Assembly (NCBI GenBank): GCA_010405405.1
Contig: MU004232.1
Location: forward strand, 453,481-517,480
Source: Microthyrium microscopicum
Taxonomy: Eukaryota > Ascomycota > Dothideomycetes > Microthyriales > Microthyriaceae
Direction: 5' to 3'
DNA: 64,000 nucleotides
Shown here: piece by piece, positions 31,947 through 45,667 of the stretch
Layout of the letters: each line of letters opens with the position of its first letter
How positions within the stretch are numbered: the first letter of the stretch is position 1
Notes under the pieces: model-generated
The model's input: the letters and a program-made list of their open reading frames with translations, nothing else
Databases searched by the model: none
What the model was told of the DNA's origin: nothing
Program-made: the position numbers and the translations under genes

Positions 31947-34669
31947 TCACTCGCCCAGCGGCAATCTCTCACCTTCCCTCTCCGCCATCAACCGCTGCTC
32001 AGCCAGCTCGCCAATCTTCTCCGACAGTATCTCTCTCCCATACCTCTGCGCCACCTTCTGCGCCGCTGGCAGCATCTTGCCACTCCGATCATTCAACAAG
32101 CCTGCAATCTCCAAACACTTCATGCCGCGCTCCTCGCCTTGCAGACACTCGACCATGAGCAACTGCAGCAGCGCCTTGTCTGATTCTGTCTCCAACTGCG
32201 TGAGTTGTAGTCGTTGGGCGGCGGTGGAGTGCGTGGAGTCGATGAGGTCGGATAGTAGGGAGGAGAGGATGTTGTTGAGGAGATAGGACTGTTCGTGTGT
32301 AGATGCGGCTGGTGTATCTGTTTCCATCTCATCGGGATCTTTCCGCGCGGTACTGGCTATTGGCACTTGGAATGCAAAATCTGTGAGAAGTGGGCGTGGG
32401 AAGTAAGGATGTTTGTCGCCGCCTTTGAGAATGATGCAGTGGAAGCGATCCTGCGCGACAGCAACAGGCCAATAACTCTCGTCCTTTTTGCCTGTGGCTA
32501 GACGATCTAGGAGACGTGTGTCGAGGAGCGGGATCCAGCGCGCTTGGCCGGGTGTGCGCCAGTGGGAGAGGACGAGGAGGGTGCCGGTGCTGTCGTAGAT
32601 GTGTGGGTCGCCTTGGTCGCTGAAGAAGACGCTTTGGAGGGTGGCACCGGGACTGAGAGCGACAATGTCAGAGCTTTGGTGAATTTCGTCACGTTTGACG
32701 TTTTCGAGGGTGTAGACGAGTTGGCTGCGGCCATCTGCGCCAACTGCGCCGTTGCCAATTGTTAGGACGTAATCGCGCCAGGCAGCGCATGTCACCGCTG
32801 GACTGGCTTTTTGTCTGTAGATTCTGAATGGGACACCAAACAAAGTGTAGACCCGCACATAGCCAGTGGAGGTTGTGACTGTGACATAAGAATCTGAGAG
32901 TGCAATCGCAGTAACGGATTCGCCTTTTGGTAATTGAGTTCGCCAGTCAGTTCGAGTAGTCCATGTCTCATGTGGTCGGTAGAAAACTTGTGCTGGCTCA
33001 TCTGCACGAGGAGGACAAGCGAATAGAGTACCGTTCTCATTCAAACATGCTTTGTCGTACAAAAATGGATCGGTAAAGTGAAAGTCGCGATGAAAACCAC
33101 GATCCTGGAATTCCACTGTAACAGTGTGATAGTCTCCTTGATCAACAGTCCAGACGAATCCAATGAGATTGAGACAGAGGTATCGACGATTGCCGCGCCA
33201 TGGAGTACTTCCAGGCTGGAAAGACTCATGAGTATCTGGTTTGAACGATCCAGTGGAACGATACTTCTTGCTATGACCAACAGTGCTGGGAAGATGGCCA
33301 TTGGTACGCTTACCATTGCCATTCATTTCAGCTTCTGCATAGCCAGCTCCATCATCATCAACGATAAAGTCGTCTGCTCCTGCTTGGGAATTGCCGTCCA
33401 GGCCCAATATCTCATCCAGACTATCCATTGAAGCACTTCTCCCGCGAGCACCATTGGTCATTCCATTAGCCATCGAGTCCTTCGAGGGACTGTCCGGAGC
33501 ATGGCCATTGACCATTCTATGCGTGCCTTTTTTGAGGAAGGACAGGAACTCTTGTGGTACGAACTCTTCATGGATATAGAGTTCTCCGTCATTGTTTGTA
33601 TATGTGAGTATGTTTTTGGTTGGATGCCAATGCATGGCTAGAATGGTCTCTCGAGCTGGATCGTATGTTTTGAGTATCTTCAGCTCCTTTGTGTCCCAAA
33701 GAATCAACTTCTTGTCAATGCTGGTGGTAACCAGCAAAGCACCATTGGGAGACCAAGCTGCGGCACTGATATCGGTGCTGTGACCATCTTTGAATGTAGA
33801 AATCTCGCTCCAGTCTCCTCGAGCAGTGACCTGGAAGTCTATACAACAGTTAGATCTGATCATATTGGGTGTGATATGATAAACTACCTCTTCCCGCAAC
33901 GGGTGTACCGAATGAACCACCAGCTGGATGCCATACGACCTTCGAACTGGCTTCAGCCTCGTTATCCAGTGCTTTGATGAGCCCATCTACTTTCTTCACC
34001 AATTGTGGCTGTTCCGAGCTCAGAGAATAGAAGTAGATAGATCCATCTGAGCAGGAAGCAGCCAAGACGGTACCACTTGTATCGAAGGAGACGTGTTTTA
34101 TCGGTTTCATGTGATCGCGGAGATGAAGGACTTTGGAGGTGTCATTGATGCGAATGACTTTGACCGCGATTTCGCTAAAATATGATTAGAACCATATCCG
34201 CTTGCATTTGGACTACTTACTCGCTGGCGATGGCCGCCCATATACCGTCAGGGGACAGTGAAATATCCCGAACCGGGAGGGACAGTCTAATTAAGGGAGT
34301 TCCAAGCGAGTTGGCTTTAAAGTCATATTTGGAGACTGTGCCATCGTCATTTCCAACCAGGAAGAAGTCGTCCTACACCAAGATCAGCAGAGTTTGGCTG
34401 TGTAGACCGTGATGGAATCATACAGTTGCAACAACAGCTGTGTTCTCGCCAGAGCAATTGTCCAAGGTTATGGGCTCCTCGTCTGATCCAGTTTGAAAAA
34501 TACGAATGGCATTGTTCATGCCAACCGTCACGATCTTGTCTCCATTGGGAGTGTAACTGAGATATGCTGGGCCGGGCGAGTCTAGAGAAGGTTGTCAATC
34601 AGTGCAATTTGCATAGACAGTCTGATGGTACATACGCGCCGGTCGTCCTCGAAGTCTGAAGGCCATCAT
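31947..34669 (-). CDS. mcl1: Mcl1/Ctf4/SepB, replisome adaptor
   Basis: Five exons (34669-34636, 34581-34424, 34372-34221, 34174-33888, 33838-31947, minus) encode 840 residues. The N-terminal WD40 propeller (about 10-310) contains repeats such as VSFDTSGTVLAASCSDGSI and AWSPNGALLVTTSIDKKLILWD. A low-complexity acidic/Gly-Asn linker follows (about 330-400), then the SepB/WDHD1 second propeller from about 420 (GNRRYLCLNLIGFVW) to about 700 and a helical C-terminus. Ctf4 orthologues trimerise and link the CMG helicase with DNA polymerase alpha and cohesion factors. Like yeast Ctf4 and unlike animal WDHD1 there is no HMG box. All introns are GT-AG and phase-consistent. Confidence 0.9.
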
Positions 34670-35267
34670 GCAAATAAATTTGGTCGATGTATAATTGTCA
34701 CAGAAAACGGATCACAGTTGTCTAGACTGAAGCGAAAATCCAGCAGACGCGTCTGAACGCGTCGCGTGTTTAGCGCTTAATGAGCTGCACCTATCGGAGT
34801 AAGAGTTTTTCCGAGAAACAGGACAGTTGCTATGCGAGTGCACGGGCTATCCATTACTCCCCACCACGCCTGCCTGCAAAGCAAGGTGGAGCAACAGAAA
34901 GTGGCAAGAGCCTCTCACCAGCTGAACATTCAATTCTCACCACCAATTCTGAAACATTGCTCGGGCTGTTTGTTATTCTCTCTCAACTTTCAGCGTTCAA
35001 ACAGTTCCTGCTAAACTCGGCCGAAATCTCAGCGCCATTCGATTGTTGTTGTCACTCGCACCTTCCCCTAGCAGTTTGTTTTGGTCATTCTGGTTGGCTC
35101 CTACCCCTGGCGTGTATCCATCGCATTTGCTGTTGACGCTTCATAAATCCATCGCAGCCTGCTTCAACTCTCATAGCCGCCATCTCATTCTCCAAAACAA
35201 CTTTACAATCCTCACTTTTGCATCAACAACAACTCGTTCCAGAACAATTCGCTAAGCAACCACCGCA
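34670..35267. other. divergent promoter of MCL1 and CHZ1
   Basis: Contains an ACGCGTC-like pair (34747-34765, CAGACGCGTCTGAACGCGTCG) close upstream of MCL1. This resembles the MluI cell-cycle box bound by MBF upstream of fungal S-phase genes. Nothing coding. Confidence 0.5.
34744..34763 (-). promoter_or_regulatory. two ACGCGT boxes (MCB-like) upstream of MCL1
   Basis: Two ACGCGT hexamers lie within about 20 bp, about 80-95 bp upstream of the MCL1 ATG. ACGCGT is the MluI cell-cycle box recognised by MBF, which drives G1/S genes including replication factors in yeasts. Placement before a replisome gene supports a regulatory role. It is palindromic, so orientation is nominal. Confidence 0.5.
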
Positions 35268-35726
35268 ATGTCTGCACAACCACACCAAGATTCAAACCTC
35301 TCTGAGCTGCCAAAGGGCAAAGCTCCAGGTGCCTCTGAAATGGAAGATGTCTCTATGGGAGAAGATGAAGACGAAGAGGACGAAGAGCCAGAGGTAAGTC
35401 ATACACCTGGAAGCTGTTTTTAATGACAACAAGCTAACCACATCTCTTAGGCCGATGGTAAGCTTCGCCATTGAAGCTCAAGACGATCGAATCAGAGCGC
35501 TAACACGTCCCCCTTTACAGATGACAACGAAGGCGAAGAAGAGGAAGAAGCCGACGAGGAAGGCCTAGAGGAGATTGACACCAACAACATCGTTACCACC
35601 GGTCGCCGTACTCGCGGAAAAGTCATCGACTTTGCTGCTGCCGCTGAGAAGGAGCAGATTGGTCATGAGGAAGACGAGGAGGAGGACGAAGACTATGAAG
35701 CTCCTGATGAGGAGATGCAAGGTTAA
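35268..35726 (+). CDS. CHZ1: Chz1, histone H2A.Z-H2B chaperone
   Basis: Three exons: 35268-35393, a 7-nt microexon 35451-35457, and 35521-35726. They give 112 residues. The protein is strongly acidic (runs of Glu/Asp) around the CHZ motif LEEIDTNNIVTTGRRTRG followed by KVIDF, the diagnostic sequence of Chz1. Chz1 carries H2A.Z-H2B dimers to the SWR1 remodeller in the nucleus. The microexon (GCCGATG) is bounded by TTAG and GTAAGC. Skipping it would shift the frame, so it must be included. Length is typical for filamentous-fungal Chz1. Confidence 0.9.
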
Positions 35727-38700
35727 GCTGCATCATCTCTGATGCATCGACTTTGTTGGTATTCTTTCATGTTGCTTGTGATGATGTTCTATACTGACCC
35801 TTATGATTCAGGTCATACAACCTCCACTTCCTATGCCCGTATGAATGATGATGAGAAAGGTCGGTTTGGCATAGCAAGCAACATGTATAATCAAAACATC
35901 AGAGGTCTTTTTTGTTTTGCAGCTTCGCAAAGCACTTGCCAGTCTGGATAGCTAGTCATTGGCGCTAGAGACCTTGATGTAATACAAAAATATCAGAAAA
36001 ACAGTCTTCAAAATCATAACACAAACAAACATGCACGTAGATGTGATTTCCAAGCTGCTTTTCGACAAAGCCAGGAATACGAGCTCATTGCACCAGGTCA
36101 CAAGAGCATTTGCCAGATTCGAATACAAATAAGATACAATGCCCTTCAGGCAGCTACAGATTTCAGTATAGCTTCTGCAGTTGATGCATCATTGCCAGCA
36201 TATGCTTCCAGCACAGTGATGTACGTGATAAACCACCACTGGACACTTTGCAGCAACCGGATGTACGCGATGAATTAATCCACCAAACACCAGATATCCA
36301 AAGTCCAAAAGAGCGGTCAGAAGTTCTCGCCTCCGACAGGAATCCGAGTCTACTTGAATGATGAACCAAGCTTGGCTTGGCCTTGAGCAACGGGATTGAA
36401 TTTGCGTGGGCGACTTATTCCGCAGTTCGCAACTGTCCGCTCTAGACTGTGACCTCTTGGCAGGATGTGCACTTGCAACACCAAGGCTATTGCCGAAAAG
36501 AGATTTTCATGACAGCACGCAACTTCGCTTTCGTCCGGTCTTGGACCTGTCTTGGACGAAAATACTTGTGCGTGGTGGATTATGGAAAGCAAGCGATATC
36601 GGAGTGGTTCGGTTGACTCATGAAAATGTTGTTCTGGATTCTTGAGGCTCTCCGATTCTTTCCGTTCATGCGCGTATTTCTTCAAGTCTTAGTGAAGACC
36701 AGTCTGATCCAGCAGGTACAAGCAAGAATTGGAGTTTTAGAAAGCAGAGTCTGGTACTGGTTCCCATCTGCCTGCATCGCTGGCTTCGCTGCGGCGGCTG
36801 CGCTGTAGGGGTTTGATGGAGCTGGTCCTTGTTGAAGGAATTTTTCCAGGTCATCTGCCACTGACAACATTTGAACCATTGATAGAATATTTTGCAGTTT
36901 TTATGGGTTTGCAGAAATCTATGGAGTACTTTTTCAACTCTGAATCTCTACGGTACAGAGGGTGAAAGTATTGTCGATCGAAGGTATAAGATATACTCTC
37001 TTTCTCATTGACGACGCCTAGAATGAACTTGTATACTAAACCTTTTCCATATGACTTTCTTATGTGAACATCTCGGCAATGTTTACCACAAGCTCCACCA
37101 CAGCTTAGCATTGGCATGGTGTGGCATGAAGACAAGAACCACACAAGCTTCCGATAAGAGACCAGAAAATTTGACCACCTCAAATTACCCTCCTACAGGC
37201 AACCCACCAATAGGCATATACATATTCAGCAGGGGAAAGCTGGGAAAACCTGCGGGGTGCGACGGCAATCTTGACACTACTGCACCCGAAGCGTTGATGA
37301 GCAGATGAGCTCTTCTCGGCAGCGGTACAGCATCTCCTTCAAACTCTCCTCCATGCGTCAAGCAAAGGCTTCGTATTGGCAAGCAGCTGCAGCAAAGCGT
37401 GCGAAGCCCTTGAAAGGCTGATGGTTCAACCAGTGACACGACTTTCTCCGCTTGCCTTGCAGATGAGGAACGGATGACAGAGAGCGGCGTTGGGAACGTG
37501 GGGTAAATATGCTGCAATGGAATTCAATTTGACGAATGCCAACGTGCCGCGGCACCGTTCTTCAGACTTCGTGGAGGTGCCCTGCATGATCTTTCTGGAG
37601 CTTCATGGGGTCCCTGGTGGGCGAAAATTCAATCTACTGCTTGGTGAAATAGAGTAGATGAGAGTACTAAGGCATATGAGAATTACGTTCGCACTGCTTA
37701 GCTCGAGCCCGGAGGTGAGCGGGGCAATGAAAAGCAGAGACCACAAGCTCAATTTACGAATGACACCACCATATATTTTGACACTAGATGTTCTCTTGGA
37801 TGATATTGATGAACGAGGGCTCTGGGCATGGAGTACAGCGTAACGAGTAGCGACGAGTGGGATGAGGGGATTGGCATGTGCAATCTTTTGAGCAACTCGA
37901 CAGGCAAACAGCACAATGTTGCAGTCTCGGTGAAGCAGACGACAGAGGAGAAATATGTAGAAAAGAAAGTGGTGCAGCAAACAGAGTAAACACAGCTGCG
38001 GGTCAGAATGAAGAAGAAAAAAGACGCAAGCAAAGCAGCTTGTCGAATGAGAGAGCGGCGAAGAGTAAACGGAGAGTGTTGTCAAAGAAATTTCTCATGG
38101 AAAAAAATAGGCGTGGTTGGACTTGACTGCTCAGCACTGCTGGAGAGATGGACAGTTTTGCCCATGAGAAGAGGATAGCGTAAACGGTACACTCTGACCA
38201 CTAACACTATCCTTTGCCTGCGGAAGCTTAAGAAATAATAATTGTACTAGAAGGCCCACTCTGTCTAGAATTTGCCTTAAAGTCTTTCCCGTCCATCTCA
38301 CCGATATCTTTTTTCTGCTCTACTCCTTTGGCTCTTCACGAATCACCATACAATCTGCAACCCACGGTCGTCTCTCTCCACCAGCGAAAACTCATCCGAG
38401 CCCTCCAAGAACATTTCCACCACGCGCTCCAGAAAGTCCTCCACGTTACAAAGAAACTGCCAGTCTCTATTCATTCGGTGCGAGCTCAAAAGTGCCGCCT
38501 CCCAGGCAGCGAGAGCTTTAAGCAGCAGCCCCGGTAAGTGCAAGCAATTTCAGATGTTCGCGATTGGAATTGTGCATTACGTGCATCTTGATTCGCTCAG
38601 AGGCCTGGTAGCTCTTATCTGAAGATATTCACACCATGACGTTCATGAGCTGCGTTTTGTTCCCCTCATGGTTTTGCCTCTCGATTTTTACCTCTTTTTT

Positions 38701-39080
38701 TGCTTCAATTGCATATCCAGCAGAGTGCCAATTGAATTTTTCTCCCCAATTGTGTCCGTGAAGGAAGTACCCCACTCGAAAATACAGGAACGGTCAGCGG
38801 TCCTACTTCTTCCATTAGAGTGAAAACCCCGCCCCTGCCTCCAGCTTTCGCAGTCGAAACCGAATTGAAAAAGTCTCAGCAGGCACGCTTCATTTCTTGC
38901 ACTGCGGCCTTGTTCCATCTCTCTATACCAATTTTCAAATCTTCTTGTCGCTGACATTCCTGCCTATCAATAGAAGAGCACACACAATAAAAGCTTCCCC
39001 ACACTCGGTCCCTCGGCGATCAACAACAAAACCACCACTCAATAACGGATCAATCTCAATCGGCCACGCGTGCCGAAGCT
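35727..39080. other. 3.35 kb without a supported gene
   Basis: Long stretch before GLT1. The short frames on both strands (for instance 38085-37603 minus) are low-complexity or lack signals. The last kilobase (about 38200-39080) is CT-rich with scattered short frames and is probably the GLT1 promoter and a long 5' leader. No repeat or RNA gene identified. Confidence 0.5.
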
Positions 39081-42000
39081 ATGGGAAAAGTCTCCTTTGT
39101 CGAAGAACCAACCGTACGAGAAATCGAGGATTCCGTCGAGGAGGAATCAAGCGTTTTTCCTTACCAGGAAACGCCAGAAAACAAATCATGGGCTTCAGCG
39201 CTGCCACTCAAGCAGGGTCTTTATGACCCTGAACAGGAAAAAGATGCATGCGGTGTTGGTTTTGCTGCGTAGGTCTACTCGAGTTCTGCTGGACAAATAG
39301 CTGACATTTTCCTAGCCATATCAAGGGCAAAGCTAGCCACAAAATCGTTAGCGATGGTAAGACACCAGGGCCATATTCCCCGTAGTTGGTACAAGGCTAA
39401 TGACTTTCCCTCGCAGCTAAAAGTCTACTTTGCAACATGACCCATCGGGGTGCGGTCGGTTCCGATGCTCGAGATGGCGACGGCGCTGGTGTCATGACCT
39501 CGATCCCACACAAATTCTTCCTCAAGAATTTCGAACGGGAGCAGGGATTCAAGTTGCCAGAACTAGGCCAATATGCAGTGGGAAATGTGTTCTTCAAGCC
39601 CGAGGAGGGTGTGAAGCAAGAAGGCATGAAAACATTTGAAGGAATTGCAAACGAGCTTGATTTGCGCATTCTAGGATGGCGTGAAGTGCCCCGCGATTCT
39701 ACTCTGCTTGGTCCAGCTGCCCTTTCTCGCGAACCCATCATTGTTCAGCCTTTTGTCGTCCAGCGCTCCGCATATGGTGATGGAAATTCACCTAGCGATG
39801 CGTTTGCCGAAAAGTACGAGGCTCAACATTTCGAAAAGCAACTGTACTTTCTTCGAAAGCGCTCTACTCACTCCATTGGCCTTCACAATTGGTTCTACAT
39901 TTGCTCTTTGAGCAACAAGAACATTGTTTACAAGGGTCAATTGGCCCCAGTTCAGGTATATGACTACTATCATGACCTGTTAGCCGTCGATTATGAGGCA
40001 CATTTCGCCCTCGTCCATTCGCGGTTTTCAACCAATACTTTCCCTTCTTGGGATCGTGCCCAACCGCTGCGATGGGCTGCCCATAACGGTGAGATTAACA
40101 CGTTGAGAGGTAACAAGAATTGGATGAGAGCTCGTGAGGGTGTTCTCAAATCAACTACTTTTGGTGATGATCTCGAATCCTTGTATCCAATCATTGAAGA
40201 TGGTGGTTCTGATTCCGCTGCGTTTGACAATGTGCTCGAACTTCTTGTCATCAATGGTGTTCTTTCCCTACCTGAGGCCGTCATGCTCATGGTTCCCGAA
40301 GCCTGGCAAGGAAATCAAGCCATGGACCCAGAGAAAATGGCTTTTTACGAATGGGCAGCTTGTATGATGGAACCTTGGGATGGTCCTGCTCTTTTCACCT
40401 TCGCCGATGGCCGATACTGCGGTGCCAACCTTGACCGAAATGGTCTTCGTCCATGCCGTTACTACGTTACTGATGATGACCGTATCATCTGTGCTTCAGA
40501 AGTCGGTACCATCATCATTGACCCCGAGAGAATCATCCAAAAAGGTCGTCTTCAGCCCGGAAAGATGCTTCTCGTTGATACCGTTGCTGGTCGTATCGTT
40601 GACGATGCAGAGTTGAAACATACTGTGGCATCTCGTCAACCATTCCAGGAATGGGTAGCAAAGCATCTCATAACCATGCCAAAGATTGTGGAAGATCTTA
40701 CCAAACAAGGAGTTGAGCTTGCAGACAAGATCGACGATGTACGGTTGCAACAGGACTCTCGTCTTCGCGCCTTTGGCTACTCTCTCGAGCAAATCAGTCT
40801 TCTGCTTGGACCAATGGCTGCCGATTCAAAGGAGGCTCTGGGATCCATGGGCAATGACGCTCCTCTGGCTTGCCTTTCTGGTCAGCCACGCCTTTTGTAC
40901 GAATACTTCCGACAGCTCTTCGCTCAGGTCACCAATCCTCCTATCGATCCTATCCGAGAGTCTGTGGTCATGTCTCTGGAAGCCTACGTTGGACCTCAGG
41001 GAAATCTTTTGGAGATGGGCGAGACTCAATGTCAACGACTATTACTCCCATCACCTGTCCTATCTCACGAGGAATTCAATGGACTTTTGAACATCACGAA
41101 GCTCCATCCAGACTGGAGAGTCAAGACTATCGATATCACATTCCCCAAGGGCTCAGGCGTACAAGGCTATCTTGACGCTCTCGACAGAATATGCGACCAA
41201 GCTAGCGAAGGCATCACAGAAGACTTCAACATAATCGTTCTCTCTGATCGCGCGACTTCAGCAGACCGCGTACCAATATCGGCTTGTCTAGCAACTGGTA
41301 TGGTCCATCATCACCTTGTCAGAAACAGATGGCGTGCCCAGGCTGCATTGATTGTGGATACTGCCGAGGCCCGTGAAGTCCACCACATGTGCGTGTTGGT
41401 TGGTTATGGCGCTGACGCTGTATGCCCATACCTTGCCATTGACTGCATCGTCAAGATGCACCGCGAAGGTCTTATCCGCAAGAAACTCACCGATGAGCAG
41501 TTGATTGACAACTACAAGCACTCTTGCGATGGCGGTATCCTCAAAGTCATGAGCAAGATGGGTATCTCTACCTTACAGAGCTACAAGGGTGCCCAGATTT
41601 TCGAAGCACTTGGTATCGACGATGTTGTCATTGATCGTTGCTTCACCGGTACAGTCTCGCGTATTCGAGGTATGACTTTTGAGCAGATCGCAGAAGATGC
41701 CCTTGCCATGCACGAAAAGGGCTTCCCATCGCGGCCTATTGTCGAGGTTCCAGGTCTTAGTGAGACTGGCGAGTACCATTGGCGAGATGGCGGTGAAGCT
41801 CACGTCAACGACCCTTCCAGCATTGCCAACATCCAAGATGCCGTTCGCAACAAGAACGACAAGTCCTACGAATCCTACGCACGATCGGAACAATTAGCTA
41901 TCGAAAATTGCACACTTCGTGGTCTTCTTGAGTTCAAGTACGATGACTGTCAACCAATTTCTATCGACCAGGTCGAACCATGGACCGAGATCGTTCGTCG

Positions 42001-45000
42001 TTTTGTTACTGGTGCCATGTCATACGGCTCCATCTCCATGGAGTCTCACTCTACTATCGCTGTCGCCATGAACAGACTTGGAGGCAAATCCAACACTGGA
42101 GAGGGTGGTGAAGATCAAGAGAGAAGCAATCGCATGGAGAACGGAGATACAATGCGATCTGCCATTAAGCAAGTTGCATCAGGTCGATTCGGTGTCACAA
42201 GCGCCTATCTCGCAGATGCCGATGAACTTCAAATCAAGATGGCCCAAGGTGCTAAGCCTGGTGAAGGCGGTGAATTGCCTGGCCACAAGGTTTCCAAGCC
42301 TATTGCAAAGACTCGCCATTCCACACCTGGTGTTGGTCTCATTTCTCCCCCACCACATCACGATATCTACTCCATCGAGGATTTGAAACAATTGATTTAC
42401 GACTTGAAGTGCTCCAACCCACGCGCTCGAGTCTCCGTCAAACTCGTTTCCGAGACTGGTGTGGGTATTGTCGCTTCTGGTGTCGCTAAGGCCAAAGCGG
42501 ATCACATTCTCATTTCTGGCCACGATGGTGGTACTGGTGCTTCTCGATGGACTGGTATCAAATATGCCGGTCTTCCATGGGAACTCGGTCTTGCTGAAAC
42601 ACATCAGACTTTGGTTCTCAATGACCTTCGTGGTCGGGTTATTGTCCAGACCGATGGTCAATTGAGAACTGGTCGCGATGTTGCTATTGCTTGCTTGCTC
42701 GGTGCCGAAGAGTGGGGTTTCGCTACCACCCCATTGATCGCCATGGGATGCATCATGATGCGAAAGTGCCATCTCAATACATGCCCTGTTGGTATTGCTA
42801 CACAAGACCCAGAGCTTCGCGCGAAGTTCAAGGGTACTCCCGAGCACGTCATCAACTTCTTCTACTACATTGCAAACGAACTTCGTGCTATCATGGCTCG
42901 TCTTGGGTTCCGAACAATCAACGAGATGGTTGGTCACTCTGAAGTCTTGCGTGTCCGCGATGACCTCCGCACTGCAAAGACTGAGAACATTGATTTGTCT
43001 CTCATCCTGACCCCAGCTCACACTCTTCGAAGCGGCGTTGCCACATACAATGTACGCAAACAGGATCACAAGCTCCACGTTCGTCTTGACAACAAGCTCA
43101 TCTCAGAGTCTGAGCTTGCTCTTGAGAAGGGTCTACCGACTCGCATCGAGTGCGACATTATCAACACCGACCGTGCATTTGGTGCCACGCTCTCTTACCA
43201 GATCAGCCGAAGATACGGTGAGGCTGGTCTACCCACCGACACCATCCACGCAAACATTCGTGGATCTGCTGGACAATCTTTCGGTGCATACCTTGCTCCT
43301 GGTGTCACTCTCGAACTCGAGGGTGATTCTAACGACTACGTCGGAAAGGGTCTGTCTGGTGGACGTCTCATCGTCTACCCACCCCGAACTGCAGTCTTCA
43401 AGGCTGAAGAAAACATTCTCATTGGTAATGTGTGCTTGTACGGAGCTACTTCTGGTACTGCTTTCTTCCGTGGTGTTGCTGCTGAGCGCTTCGCTGTCCG
43501 CAATTCCGGAGCCACAGCTGTTGTCGAAGGTGTTGGTGATCACGGCTGCGAGTATATGACTGGCGGTCGCATTGTCATTCTTGGTTCAACTGGTCGCAAT
43601 TTTGCTGCCGGTATGTCTGGTGGAATCGCATATATCCTTGACATCAACCGAGACTTTGAGAGCAAGGTCAATACTGAAATGGTGGAGCTTTCTGGCGTCG
43701 AAGATCCTGCTGAGATCTCCTATCTCCGCGGCCTCATTGAGGACCACCATCACTACACTGGATCTGAGCTTGCTGCTCGAATTCTTCTCGACTTTACTCG
43801 AGCTCTTCCACGCTTCGTCAAGGTCTTGCCAACCGACTACAAGCGAGTATTGGAGCAGGAAGCCGCCAAGGCACTTGAAGCCAAGACCACCGAGTATCCC
43901 CTTCCAATCCTCCCAGGTCAAAACGTACGAAACTTGCACGAGGAGCAAATCAAGGCCAAGAATGACAAGGAAGCCAAGCACAAGGAAGGCACTGTCACAG
44001 ATATTGAGGACTCGGTTTCCGATGCCGCGGCAGAGAAGAAGCGATCTGCATTGGTTCTCGACAAGACTCGTGGTTTCATGAAATACCAACGCCGTTCTGA
44101 AAAGTATCGAAACCCAAAGACCCGAACACGAGACTGGCAAGAGCTTTCTACTCGTCTTAATGAGGACGAGTTGAAGTATCAGACTGCTCGTTGCATGGAC
44201 TGTGGTGTGCCATTCTGTCAATCTGATTCTGGTTGCCCCATCAGCAACATCATTCCGAAATGGAATGAATTGGTGTTCCAGAACCAATGGCGCGATGCTC
44301 TCAACCGACTGCTCATGACCAACAATTTCCCCGAGTTCACTGGTCGTGTCTGCCCAGCTCCTTGCGAGGGTGCTTGTGTTCTTGGAATTAACGAGGATCC
44401 AGTCGGTATCAAGTCTATCGAGTGTGCCATTATTGACCGCGGTTTCGACATGGGCTGGATGGTACCAACTCCACCAAAGAACCGATCTGGCAAGAAGGTT
44501 GCTATCGTTGGATCTGGTCCAGCTGGTCTTGCCACTGCCGATCAACTCAACAAGGCTGGCCATCTCTGCACTGTCTACGAGCGTGCTGATCGTATTGGCG
44601 GTCTTCTCATGTACGGCATACCCAACATGAAGCTTGACAAGAACGTTGTGCAACGACGAGTCGACTTCTTGGCCAAGGAGGGTACTACTTTCGTTACCAA
44701 CACTGCCGTTGGTGAAGGAGATATCACTCTCGCTTCTCTACGCAAAGAGTTTGATGCGGTCGTCATCGCAACCGGAGCTACTGTTGCCCGTGATTTGCCA
44801 ATTCCTGGCCGCAGCCTTGAGGGCGTCCACTTTGCCATGGAGTTTTTGCACAAGAACACCAAGTCTCTACTTGACTCCAACCTCGCCGACAACGCCTACA
44901 TCTCCGCCAAGGACAAGCACGTTGTTGTCATTGGTGGTGGAGACACTGGCAACGATTGTATCGGTACTTCAGTCCGTCACGGCGCCAAATCTGTCACCAA

Positions 45001-45667
45001 CTTCGAACTTCTTCCTCAGCCTCCCCCAGAGCGTGCCTCTGACAACCCATGGCCACAATGGCCCCGAATTTACCGTGTCGACTACGGTCACGCCGAGGTC
45101 AAGACTCACATGGGTAAGGATCCTCGCGAGTACTGTGTCATGTCTAAAGACTTTGTCGATGATGGCACTGGCAAGGTCAAAGGTATCAACACTGTTCGTG
45201 TCGAGTGGACCAAGAGTGCCACTGGCGGTTGGGATATGAAGCAAGTTGAGGGCAGCGAAGAATTCTTCCCAGCTGATCTCGTTTGCTTGTCCATGGGTTT
45301 CTTAGGCCCAGACGAGCGCGTTCTTGGAGGAGAAGTTGAGAAGGATGCTCGCAAGAATATCAAGACTCCTCAGGGCAAGTACAACACGAACCTCGAAGGT
45401 GTCTTTGCGGCTGGTGATTGCCGACGTGGTCAATCTTTGATTGTCTGGTAAGTCTACCCAAACCTCATGCAGCTACTACACAAAACTAACTGTTTATCCA
45501 GGGGCATCAATGAAGGCCGCTCAGCCGCTCGCGATGTCGATGCCTACCTCACTGGTCTCGGCGGAACCCAGCTCCCCGTCGCCGGTGGTATCGTCAAGCG
45601 TATGCCATTCGACATGATCGAAAAGCTCAATGCTGGCGCCCAGCACGTCCAACCCGTCGCCGCATAA
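39081..45667 (+). CDS. GLT1: glutamate synthase (GOGAT), NADH-type
   Basis: Exons 39081-39268, 39316-39356, 39417-45447 and 45502-45667 encode 2141 residues. The product makes two glutamates from glutamine and 2-oxoglutarate. A propeptide of about 56 residues precedes the class II amidotransferase Cys57 in KDACGVGF. The glutaminase domain follows, then the central domain, then the FMN domain with the [3Fe-4S] motif CIMMRKCHLNTCPVG and the GXGXG-type C-terminal barrel. The fused small-subunit-like part has cysteine clusters CMDCGVPFC and CPAPCEGAC, FAD site VAIVGSGPAGLA and NAD site VVVIGGGDTGND. Fused alpha-beta architecture and length are those of fungal GLT1. The catalytic core is split by a 41-nt second exon. 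Confidence 0.96.

Noticed and set aside
37603-38085. 160-codon minus-strand ORF before GLT1
   Set aside because: Low-complexity Leu/Cys/Ser composition, no domain, signal or splice context. It looks like the complement of an A/G-rich tract.
43586-44653. 355-codon minus ORF inside GLT1
   Set aside because: Antisense shadow of a highly conserved coding sequence with biased codon use.
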